A stretch of 64,000 bases of DNA. It comes from Pseudarthrobacter sp. BIM B-2242 (GTDB lineage Bacteria; Actinomycetota; Actinomycetes; Actinomycetales; Micrococcaceae). Every line of letters starts with the position of its first letter. Position 1 is the first letter of the stretch. The DNA lies in contig NZ_CP061721.1 of the NCBI RefSeq assembly GCF_014764445.1, positions 2,480,001 through 2,544,000 of the forward strand. Reading direction: 5' to 3'. The notes beneath the pieces are model-generated. The model was not told the origin of the DNA. It searched no databases and saw only the letters and a program-made list of their open reading frames with translations. Positions 1 to 7,264 of the stretch are shown here, one piece after another. The translations under genes were made by a program, and so were the position numbers.

Positions 1-1
1 G

Positions 2-169
2 CGCCTGCTGCGCGGGCCCAGGGTTGTTCAGGTGCGCCGCTCGGGCAGAATGGCCTACTACTCACTGGCAGACTCCCACGTCCGGATGCTGCTCGATCTT
101 GGCCTGACCCACGTGGGCCATACAGGGAAGGACCGGTTGCGCGCGGTCGAAACCGCCCAGCCAGGCTGA
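2..169 (+). CDS. ArsR/SmtB-family regulator, C-terminal fragment (gene starts before the window)
   Basis: An open frame enters from the left edge and ends at TGA 167-169, leaving 55 residues. It reads RRSGRMAYYSLADSHVRMLL and on into a short polar tail. This resembles the beta-wing and last helix of ArsR/SmtB repressors of the CzrA/CmtR kind, where a GR-MAYYSLAD-HV pattern is common; the histidine in DSHV is in the position often used as a metal ligand in the last helix. The family is seen from the motif; the metal is not decidable from the fragment. It lies 42 bases upstream of the ctaG-like gene on the same strand, so it may control the metal/oxidase assembly cluster that follows. Confidence 0.6.
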   Translation, partial: RLLRGPRVVQVRRSGRMAYYSLADSHVRMLLDLGLTHVGHTGKDRLRAVETAQPG

Positions 170-211
170 TAGGGGCCGCTGTGTCTGCGCGGTGCGGCCG
201 CCGGTGCTGCC

Positions 212-1180
212 ATGTCTGAGCCGGAGATCACCGGTCCGGTCTGGCTTCCTTCGCTGCCCCCGTCGCTTACTGAATACCTGGCGCCCAACCTGCAGCCGGT
301 ACCGCTGATCCCTGCCCTGACGCTCCTGGCCGCGGTGTTTTACCTTGCAGGGGCGATCCGGCTGTGGCGGCAGGGCCGGCGCTGGTCCGTGGTGCGGACC
401 TGTTCCTTCCTGGTGGGCTGTCTGGCCATCCTCGTGGTCATGGGAGCCGGTATCGAAGGGTACGGGCTGCGGATGTTCTCCATCTTCATGTTCCAGCAAC
501 TGACTCTCATGATGGCCGTTCCACCGCTGCTGGTAATTGGATCACCAGGAACACTGCTGCTGCGTGCCACACCACACGGCAGGCTCGGCCGCCGCGTCCT
601 TCAGGCAGCGCTGTGGGGTCTGCGTTCGGGCTGGGGGCGCATTGCGATTCACCCGGCCTTCATGGTCCCGCTGTTCCTGCTCAGCTTCTACGGCGTGTAC
701 TTCTCGGGCCTGGCGGACCTGCTGCTGCCTAGCTGGTACGGCCACGTCGGCCTGGAACTGCTGTTTTTGATCTCCGGGATCCTCTTCACTGTCCCGTTAA
801 TCTCCGCCGATCCCCTGCCGAGCCGCCAGACACACTTCGGGCGGATGGTCGACATTTTCGCGGAGATGCCGCTCCATGCCTTCTTCGGGGTGGTCGTCAT
901 GATGGCGACCACGCCCATGGTGAAGTTCTTCGCCGCACCCCCTCCAGGATGGAATGTCGACCCGATGACGGACCAAGGCGTGGCCGGCGGACTGGCCTGG
1001 TCCTACGGGGAGCTGCCCGGGGTGCTCCTGCTGATGTTCATCCTGGTCCGGTGGCAGCGCGAGGAGGCAAGATCCAACGCCAGCATCGAGCGGGCCGAGC
1101 TGACCGGAGGAACCCCCGAGCTGGACGCCTACAACAGCTACCTGCAGCACCTGGCAGACAGACCTGAGCGTCACCGCTGA
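212..1180 (+). CDS. ctaG: CtaG-like cytochrome c oxidase assembly membrane protein (caa3_CtaG family)
   Basis: A 322-residue polytopic membrane protein with about seven hydrophobic spans between residues 30 and 290 and a charged C-terminal tail. The pattern, with conserved histidines in the loops (HPAF near 148, WYGHVGLE near 176, MPLHAFFG near 219) and the MFSIFMFQQ segment near 90, is that of the actinobacterial/Bacillus CtaG family needed for copper loading of caa3/aa3 oxidase. It is not the Cox11-type CtaG. Start ATG 212 gives a normal family length. It heads a same-strand run containing DUF305, DUF3105 and SURF1 genes, supporting a role in copper delivery and terminal oxidase maturation. 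Membrane location is seen; the exact substrate is inferred from the family. Confidence 0.85.
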   Translation: MSEPEITGPVWLPSLPPSLTEYLAPNLQPVPLIPALTLLAAVFYLAGAIRLWRQGRRWSVVRTCSFLVGCLAILVVMGAGIEGYGLRMFSIFMFQQLTLMMAVPPLLVIGSPGTLLLRATPHGRLGRRVLQAALWGLRSGWGRIAIHPAFMVPLFLLSFYGVYFSGLADLLLPSWYGHVGLELLFLISGILFTVPLISADPLPSRQTHFGRMVDIFAEMPLHAFFGVVVMMATTPMVKFFAAPPPGWNVDPMTDQGVAGGLAWSYGELPGVLLLMFILVRWQREEARSNASIERAELTGGTPELDAYNSYLQHLADRPERHR

Positions 1181-1285
1181 TCAGCAGCGCCGTCCGACTT
1201 GACCCCCGGGTCTGGTCGTATGAAGATATCTGCAGACGAGTTTTACAAAGCGTAGAAGTAGCTTTCTTTTCCTGCTGTTATCGGA

Positions 1286-1315
1286 TTGTGACATTCTCGT
1301 TCGGTTAGGTAGCAT
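1286..1315 (+). promoter_or_regulatory. Candidate promoter for the riboswitch-M23 peptidase transcript
   Basis: TTGTGA (1286-1291) and TAGCAT (1310-1315), separated by 18 bases, look like a -35/-10 pair about 35-40 bases before the riboswitch. The stretch from 1181 to 1350 is AT-richer than its surroundings and holds no gene. Suggestive only. Confidence 0.3.
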
Positions 1316-1350
1316 TGATTCAGGCTTTTCTGTATTAAGCCTCGGCTCCG

Positions 1351-1537
1351 CATGCTCAGCCCCGCCGGCGGTGCCAGACGACGAACCCTTTACGGCGGGG
1401 GCGGAGGACCCACTCACGGCAGCTTGCTGCCTTGGGGTGAAGACGCACACTCGGCAGCGGCCCTGCGGGCCGGTGACGGGGCTGCGTCCGGGCTTTTTTC
1501 CTTGGCCCGAACCCGACAGCTAACTTCGCAGGCGACC
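1351..1537 (+). promoter_or_regulatory. Cyclic di-AMP (ydaO-yuaA) riboswitch upstream of M23 peptidase
   Basis: The leader carries blocks that I recognise from actinobacterial ydaO-yuaA RNAs. These are a GCCGGCGGTGCCAGACGACGAACC block followed by a GGCGGGGGCGGAGGACCCAC block (about 1360-1413), then TTGGGGTGAA (1434-1443), and near the 3' end CCGAACCCGACAGCTAAC followed by TTCGCAGGCGA (about 1507-1535). The GTG start of the peptidase is at 1551 with an AAAGGA ribosome site at about 1540. This riboswitch class senses c-di-AMP and in actinobacteria usually sits before secreted cell-wall hydrolase genes, which matches the downstream gene. The boundaries are approximate, taken from the conserved blocks. 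Confidence 0.85.
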
Positions 1538-1550
1538 TGAAAGGATAGCT

Positions 1551-2363
1551 GTGCTCCCCTCCCGCCACGGCCGCCGCCGTGCCCTGCCCCGAGACCGCTC
1601 CCGAGCCCGCGCAGGTGCTGCAGGGCCGCGGGGACGGTCCGGTCCCCACGCCCCGTCCCGGCGCCCTGCCTGGCTTCCCGGGGCCTCCGCTTTTGCTGCC
1701 GTCGCTATGCTCGCGTCCGGTATACCCGCCGCGCATGCCGGCCTAGTTGCTGCCGGACCCGTCCCAGCCGCCCCGCCGGCGGCCGTTGAGGCTGCACCGG
1801 CCATTGCGGCGCAGGCGCAGGCGGTCATCACCTATCCACGCACTGACGTCGGAACCAGTCCGGCCGAACGGCCTGCGGCACCGGCGCCTGCCGGAACAGG
1901 ATCCACTGCCGGAACGCCGGCCGCAGTTCCTCCCGATGCAGCGGCGGCACCGCCAGGGGCTGTACCCGTGGATGCCACCTTGGCCGCCCCGCTGGCCAGC
2001 ATGTCCATTTCGTCTCCGTTCGGTTTCCGGACCAGCCCGATCACCGGCGGGTCCGGCGAACTGCATACCGGACTGGACTTGGTGGCCTCCTGCCAGACCG
2101 CAGTGTTCAGCGCCGGCTCCGGCACCGTGGTGGAGGCCGGGTGGTCCCAGAACGGCGGAGGGAACCGCATCGTGGTGGATCATGGCAATGGGATGAAGAG
2201 CACGTATAACCATCTTTCGTCGATAGAGGTTCCGGTCGGAGCCGTGGTGGGCAAGGGCCAGCGGCTCGGCGGTGCCGGCACGACCGGAAACTCCACCGGA
2301 TGCCACCTGCACTTCGAAATCGTCCGCAACGGCGTGACCGTGGATCCCCAGGGCTGGCTTTGA
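1551..2363 (+). CDS. Secreted M23-family peptidoglycan endopeptidase
   Basis: A 270-residue protein with an unusually long Arg-rich N-terminus, a hydrophobic signal segment ending near AHAG (about residues 43-64), and a Pro/Ala-rich linker to about residue 145. A C-terminal LytM/M23 domain follows. Zn ligands of the family are visible: HTGLD (H and D, about residue 167) and the HLHFE motif near residue 250. The start GTG 1551 follows an AAAGGA site. The leader carries a c-di-AMP riboswitch, so expression is probably tied to cell-wall/osmotic status. The stop (2361-2363) is followed two bases later by the ATG of the DUF305 gene, so the two are likely co-transcribed. The substrate (peptide crosslinks) is inferred from the family. 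Confidence 0.9.
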   Translation: MLPSRHGRRRALPRDRSRARAGAAGPRGRSGPHAPSRRPAWLPGASAFAAVAMLASGIPAAHAGLVAAGPVPAAPPAAVEAAPAIAAQAQAVITYPRTDVGTSPAERPAAPAPAGTGSTAGTPAAVPPDAAAAPPGAVPVDATLAAPLASMSISSPFGFRTSPITGGSGELHTGLDLVASCQTAVFSAGSGTVVEAGWSQNGGGNRIVVDHGNGMKSTYNHLSSIEVPVGAVVGKGQRLGGAGTTGNSTGCHLHFEIVRNGVTVDPQGWL

Positions 2364-2365
2364 GC

Positions 2366-3040
2366 ATGACCGACATGGAGGCGCGCGAACAGCCCAAGGC
2401 AACGTCGGTGCTGCCCAGGAAACGGCTGTGGGCAGTTTTTGTCACGGTTGTGGCCCTCACCGCGCTGGGCTTCTTTGCCTTGGGGCGGCTTTCCGCCGCG
2501 CCCACTGTAGTCCCGGACGCCGGCCCGGACGCCGGGTTTGCCCGGGATATGCAGACCCATCATGCCCAGGCGGTGGAGATGGCCCTGCTGATCCGGGACA
2601 AGTCCGAGAACCCCGAGGTCCGGGCGATTGCCTATGACATTGCCACTGCACAGCAGCATCAAAATGGGCAGATGTTTGCCTGGCTGCAGGACTGGGGGCT
2701 CTCCCAGACCGGGACAGCGCCGCCGATGGCCTGGATGAAGGCAGATGGTACTCATGACGGGGCCGGTGCCTCGCACGGTGCCCCAGCTGCCGGTGGCGGA
2801 AATACCATGGAAGGCATGGCCACCCAGGAACAGATGCAGGCCTTGCGCGAATCCTCAGGTGCGGAGGCGGAGCGTTTATTCGTTGATTTGATGATCCGCC
2901 ATCATCAAGGTGGCGTTGCAATGGCCACCGCCGGTACCCGTCTGGCGGAAACCTCAAAGGTACGGGACTTCGCTGCCCGTATCCTCGAAGCACAGACAGC
3001 TGAAATCAGGGCCCTTGAAGAGCTCCGTGGCCGACTTTGA
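2366..3040 (+). CDS. DUF305-domain membrane-anchored protein
   Basis: A 224-residue protein starting at ATG 2366, two bases after the M23 stop; an in-frame upstream extension to 2300 would overlap that gene and is not needed. One N-terminal membrane segment (about residues 22-43) precedes two DUF305 repeats with the family's His signatures: QTHHAQAVEMA near residue 63 and MIRHHQGGVAMA near residue 175. DUF305 proteins are ferritin-like four-helix proteins often found in copper-resistance clusters; copper binding by the His and Met residues is an inference. The middle is Met/His-rich (PPMAWMKADGTHDG), compatible with metal binding outside the membrane. Confidence 0.85.
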   Translation: MTDMEAREQPKATSVLPRKRLWAVFVTVVALTALGFFALGRLSAAPTVVPDAGPDAGFARDMQTHHAQAVEMALLIRDKSENPEVRAIAYDIATAQQHQNGQMFAWLQDWGLSQTGTAPPMAWMKADGTHDGAGASHGAPAAGGGNTMEGMATQEQMQALRESSGAEAERLFVDLMIRHHQGGVAMATAGTRLAETSKVRDFAARILEAQTAEIRALEELRGRL

Positions 3041-3067
3041 CCGCCCCAAAAGAGAGTGAGACCGCCG

Positions 3068-3703
3068 ATGTCCGGAAAACCGAAAGCCGGTGAGGACCGC
3101 AAAGCGCTCCTAGCTGCAGTGCAGGCCAGGCATCGGGCCGCCGACAGGCGGCGGGCCTGGCTGATCTACGGCACCGGCGCGGCGGTCGTGCTCGCAATCA
3201 TTGCCGCAGTGACCTTTGTCCTTGTGGCAGAGGTGCAGCAGCGCGAGCAGCTCAATGCCGCTGCGGCCCGCCCGATCGAGGGTGAGCAGGACTATCCGGA
3301 CCAGTCCAGAAACCACACCAGCGGGGCCGTCAATTATCCGCAGACTCCGGCCACCGGCGGAGACCATGCACCGGTCTGGACGAACTGCGGGATCTACACC
3401 GCCCCCGTTGAACAGACCCGGGCAGTGCATTCCCTCGAACACGGGGCCGTCTGGCTCACCTACCGCCCCGACCTGCCCACGGACCAGATCGCCAGCCTAA
3501 CCTCGCTGGCCGTCGGACAGGATTACCTCTTGGCCAGCCCCGTTCCGGGGCAGGTCTCCCCGGTGGTCGCAACAGCGTGGGGCAAGCAGCTCGCCGTGGA
3601 CAGCGGCAGCGACGAACGCCTGGCACCGTTCATTAAAAAATACCGGCAAGGCGCGCAGGCACCCGAGCCCGGGGCTGTTTGTTCCGGCGGCGTGCAGGGC
3701 TGA
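3068..3703 (+). CDS. DUF3105-family membrane-anchored protein
   Basis: A 211-residue protein with a charged N-terminus, one membrane segment (about residues 35-58) and an extracytoplasmic DUF3105 domain. Visible family features are YPQTPATGGDHAPVW, WTNCGIY and VHSLEHGAVWLTY, the last containing the conserved HSLEHG block. I chose ATG 3068 because a purine-rich GAGTGAG lies at the right distance; GTG 3056 is a possible alternative. The function of the family is unknown, but it recurs with DUF305, SURF1 and copper genes, as it does here, which suggests a role in copper handling or oxidase assembly. It ends at 3703, directly before the SURF1 start region. Confidence 0.8.
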   Translation: MSGKPKAGEDRKALLAAVQARHRAADRRRAWLIYGTGAAVVLAIIAAVTFVLVAEVQQREQLNAAAARPIEGEQDYPDQSRNHTSGAVNYPQTPATGGDHAPVWTNCGIYTAPVEQTRAVHSLEHGAVWLTYRPDLPTDQIASLTSLAVGQDYLLASPVPGQVSPVVATAWGKQLAVDSGSDERLAPFIKKYRQGAQAPEPGAVCSGGVQG

Positions 3704-3705
3704 CA

Positions 3706-4578
3706 TTGCTGCCAAATAAGGACCGGGAGCCCAGGGCCTACGGATTCCTGCTGTCCTGGCGGTGGGTGGGCATCCTGGGTCTGGCCGTTCTGTTCGCTGC
3801 GGCCTGCATAGGGCTGGGTAACTGGCAGATGGACCGGCGAAACCAGGCAGTCACCGAAATCCGCCGTGTCCAGCAGAACTACGACAAGCCGCCTGTGCCC
3901 TACGAAGAAGCCAGCCGCTATTTTGATCACGCCGAGCCGGACGCGAAATGGACGACCGTATCCGTTAGAGGCCAGTACCTCGCCGAAGACCAGCGGATCG
4001 TGCGGAATCGGCCCAACTACTCTGCCGCAGGGTACGAGATTGTGGTGCCGTTCCGTCTGCTAACCGGCGAAACGATCATCATCAACCGCGGCTGGGTTCC
4101 CATCGGAAACAACCGGCCCGGCTACCCTGATATGGTTCCTGCACCGCCGACTGGAACCGTCACTGCGGTGGTGCGGATCAAACCCTCAGAAGCCGACGTG
4201 GACCGCGCTGCTCCGGAAGGGCAACTGGCCAGCATCGACCTGACCTCCTATGCCCGCCAGCTGCAGTACCCTGTGAAGACAGGCAGCTATGGCCTCATGG
4301 CTTCCGAAACGCCCCCGCCGGAAACTGCGCCTCAGCAACTCGCCCCACCCAAGGTGCAGGAAGGGTCAAACCTGTCCTACGCGATGCAGTGGATTACCTT
4401 CGGCGTGCTGGCCTTTGTCGGGTTCGGTTACATGGCCCGGCAACAGGCCCGCATCGGTCGGGAGGAACGTGAACTTGAGGAACCGTCCGAACCCGGACAA
4501 CACCGTGCCCAGGGCAAAGCACGCCGCCCACGCTCTGATGACGAGGAAGATGCTCTTCTGGATGCCATGGGCCTCTAA
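3706..4578 (+). CDS. SURF1-family cytochrome oxidase assembly protein
   Basis: About 290 residues. A first membrane helix (about residues 15-36) is followed by the family hallmark LGNWQMDRR. A periplasmic domain with VRGQYL, RPNYSAAGYEIVVPF, IINRGWVP and a late SETPPPE segment comes next, and a second membrane helix (AMQWITFGVLAFVGFGYM) precedes a charged cytoplasmic tail. This is the complete SURF1 layout; SURF1 assists heme a insertion/maturation of aa3-type oxidases. The start is uncertain: TTG 3706 follows the DUF3105 stop, and TTG 3679 would overlap it. Its place beside ctaG, DUF305 and DUF3105 makes an oxidase-assembly cluster. Confidence 0.88.
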   Translation: MLPNKDREPRAYGFLLSWRWVGILGLAVLFAAACIGLGNWQMDRRNQAVTEIRRVQQNYDKPPVPYEEASRYFDHAEPDAKWTTVSVRGQYLAEDQRIVRNRPNYSAAGYEIVVPFRLLTGETIIINRGWVPIGNNRPGYPDMVPAPPTGTVTAVVRIKPSEADVDRAAPEGQLASIDLTSYARQLQYPVKTGSYGLMASETPPPETAPQQLAPPKVQEGSNLSYAMQWITFGVLAFVGFGYMARQQARIGREERELEEPSEPGQHRAQGKARRPRSDDEEDALLDAMGL

Positions 4579-4781
4579 GAGCGGAGGCCAGCCAGCCGTG
4601 GAGTACCTGACGGCCAGCCGCAGCCGGGCCGGCGGATCCGCTGCAGAGGCGACGACCGGACCCTGGGCGGCCGTTTGCTGCGCACGGCGTCGATTGCCCT
4701 CAAGGACTGAGCCCCTGGCCCTGACCATCCTTCCCCCAAAGGGACGGCTCACTGGCTCTCTGCAGGGCGGGCGGCGCGGCA

Positions 4782-5486
4782 ATGGCTAAGGCCGACGGTT
4801 CTGACCTGACCGTTGCCGCTCAGGACTATTTGAAGCTCCTCTACACCGCCAATGAATGGTCGGATGCGCCGGTCACCGTTGGGCTGCTGGCGGACCGGCT
4901 GGGCCTGAGCATGTCCACGGTCTCCGAGGGTATCGCAAAGCTCGCGCTCCAGGGCCTGGTCTCACACGCCAAGTACAGCAGTGTCAGTCTCACTCCCGAC
5001 GGGAGGCGGTACGCCCTGGTCATGGTCCGCCGGCACAGAGTCCTGGAAACCTTTCTGGTGCAGACACTCGGATACACCTGGGATGAAGTCCACGACGAGG
5101 CCGAAAAGCTCGAACACGCGGCCTCCGAAGACCTGATCGCCAGAATGGATGAACTGCTGGGACACCCGTCCACGGACCCCCACGGTGATCCCATCCCCAC
5201 AGCCGACGGGCAGGTAAACCGCCCCGAAGCCAGCCAGCTCACTGCCGCACAGCCAGGACAAAACGTGGTCATTTGCCGGGTATCGGACACTGACCCGAAG
5301 TTGCTGCGTTATTTTTCCCGCCTTGGCCTCACTCCCGGGACCAAGCTCACCACCGGCCAACGGAAGCCCTTCACGGCAGGGACAACCGTCCGAATGACCG
5401 GCAGCGGGCAGGACATCACGCTTGGAACTGAAGCGGCGGACGCGGTCTGGGTGGTTCCTGCAGCAGCGGGGATTGAGCGCTCATGA
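4782..5486 (+). CDS. mntR: MntR-type manganese-dependent regulator (DtxR/IdeR family)
   Basis: A 234-residue DtxR-family repressor. A winged helix (residues 10-75, VGLLADRLGLSMSTVSEGIAKL as recognition region) is followed by a metal/dimer domain with RRHRVLETFL, GYTWDEVHDEAEKLEH and the LGHPSTDPHGDPIP block that carries family metal ligands. A C-terminal FeoA/SH3-like domain (residues 165-230) ends in an LGTEAADAVWVVP pattern. The overall pattern is closer to mycobacterial MntR/SirR than to IdeR, and mntH lies 3.5 kb downstream, so manganese is the likely co-repressor. It is separated from mntH by a broken RND gene and an IS110 insertion. No gene is seen in the 203 bases before it. Confidence 0.85.
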   Translation: MAKADGSDLTVAAQDYLKLLYTANEWSDAPVTVGLLADRLGLSMSTVSEGIAKLALQGLVSHAKYSSVSLTPDGRRYALVMVRRHRVLETFLVQTLGYTWDEVHDEAEKLEHAASEDLIARMDELLGHPSTDPHGDPIPTADGQVNRPEASQLTAAQPGQNVVICRVSDTDPKLLRYFSRLGLTPGTKLTTGQRKPFTAGTTVRMTGSGQDITLGTEAADAVWVVPAAAGIERS

Positions 5487-5661
5487 GCTTATGTGGGCCA
5501 TAGCCGCCGTCAGTACTTTCGTCACTGCCTAAGGGTCACGGCGCTGGCTGCCGCCGCCTTCGACCTCTGACCACCGGTGCTCTCCCGCTCGTGGGCGGCG
5601 GACAAAGATGATGGCGGCCGGGCGCGGAAAGCCGTAAGGTCCAGGCTGTTGCGGTGAGGTC

Positions 5662-6993
5662 TTAGGACCAGTTCCCCGCGCGCGTGCTGCCGTTGCCGGG
5701 AATCTCCTCCTGGCTGCGGTAGAGCTGCAGCCCGTTCAGGTCGGTCACGAGGTCTCCCACCACCACCACCAGGGCAAGCACCAGGCCGGAGAACACCATG
5801 ACGTTCAATCCGACCCCCAGCGCGAACAGCACCAGCAGGGCGGCCACTGTGGATACCGTCAGGACCAGCAGTCCCACCAAAGCGACTCGCCAGGACCTGA
5901 AGAACATCCCGAGCAGGAGAGCCGCCAGCGCCAGGCTGACGAAGAGCGCAATTCCCAGGCTCTCCACCGCGGACTGGATGAAGGACGCCGGACGGTAGAC
6001 ACTGCTGTCCACGTCAATGCCCGAAAGGCCCGGTTTCAGGTCCTCCAGCGCCGACTCCAGGGCGGCGGTAATCTCCATGGTGTTCGCCTCGGGGAACTTC
6101 TCGACGACCAGCATCAGGCCTGGATCCTCGTCCAGCACTGCATCACCTATGAGCGGCTGATGATTTTCGCGCACTGAAGCAACATCCCCCAGCGTCAATG
6201 GGGCACCCGTCACTTTCTCCACGCTGACCTTGGCAAGATCGCTCGAAGTGGTGATCGGCAGCACGTGCTGGATACCGATGCGCTGGTTCTCCGTCTCCAG
6301 GAAGCCGCCGGTACCTGGCGTGGAGGCCTTAAGGAAGGTCAGGGGAGACACCCACACGGCATTGCCCGTGGTCTCCATGACCTGGTTCAGCGTCACTCCG
6401 CGTGCCTGCAGCACTGCCGGGTCCACTTGGACCTGCATCTGCTGCTCACGCTGCCCCCAGATGGAAACGTTCGCGACGCCGGGAACGCCCATCAGGCGTG
6501 GTTTGATGTTCCAGCGGGCCAACACGGACATGTCCATGAGCGGCATCTCCGAAGAAGAGAGCCGCACCATCATCACCCGGCCGGTGGAAGACTTGGGCTG
6601 CATCAGTACCGGCGGCGTGGAGACACGCGGCAAAGAGTGCGCCATGACCAGCCGCTCCGCCACGAGCTGGCGTGCCCGGGGCAAATCCGTCCCCGGCTCG
6701 AACAGCAGCTGGATTGAGGACAGGCCAGGAATGGACTGGGATCTGATCTCGTCCAGATAGGCGACGCCGTTGAGCAAGTCGACTTCCATCGGCGAGGTAA
6801 TGAGCTGCTCTACCTCAACAGCGGACAAGCCCAGGGCTTCCGTCTGAATTTCCACCTGCGCTGGCTCGAATTCAGGAAGGGCATCCACAGAAACATGGGG
6901 AAGATACCAAAGACCCATGCCTACAATGCCGGCCGCCAAAGCCAGGACCAACAACCGAAATTGCATGCTCCATCGAGCAAATAAACCCGTCAT
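5662..6993 (-). pseudogene. Truncated heavy-metal RND efflux permease (CusA/CzcA-like), N-terminal ~440 residues
   Basis: The product starts at ATG 6993 behind a GGAAG site. It shows the N-terminal half of an HME-RND pump: first membrane helix (residues 6-28), then DALPEFEPAQVEIQTEALG, TSPMEVDLLNGVAYLDEIRS and the porter domain through about residue 335. TM2-TM4 follow, ending in VLALVVVVGDLVTDLN. Full pumps of this kind are about 1,040 residues, so roughly 600 C-terminal residues are missing. The TM4 proton-relay region reads GDLVTD where the family usually has DDAVVD, so even the retained part is altered. After about residue 420 the sequence (RSQEEIPGNG to the TAA at 5664-5662) no longer looks like the family. 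No continuation was found in other frames of 5487-5661. The 6994-7264 stretch upstream holds no gene. Confidence 0.8.
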
Positions 6994-7264
6994 AGCTCTT
7001 CCAAAGTGCATGTGGGAAATTTGGGCCGGCAAAGCGCCGAAAACCTTCCAAGGGACAGTTACCCAAGCTTCCCCCCGATCACGGCCACCAGACAGCCCCA
7101 ACTTGATGCGCCGGAACCCCCAAAACAGGGGCACCTGCCCGTTACATTTATTCCGTCCCCGAGGGCCGGGGATTTGGTCGCTGGACCTGGTATGACTTTC
7201 TTGCCCTGTCACTGATGATCCGGGGGGTGTTGTCGCCAGGTTCGGAGACACGCGTTGACTGCTG

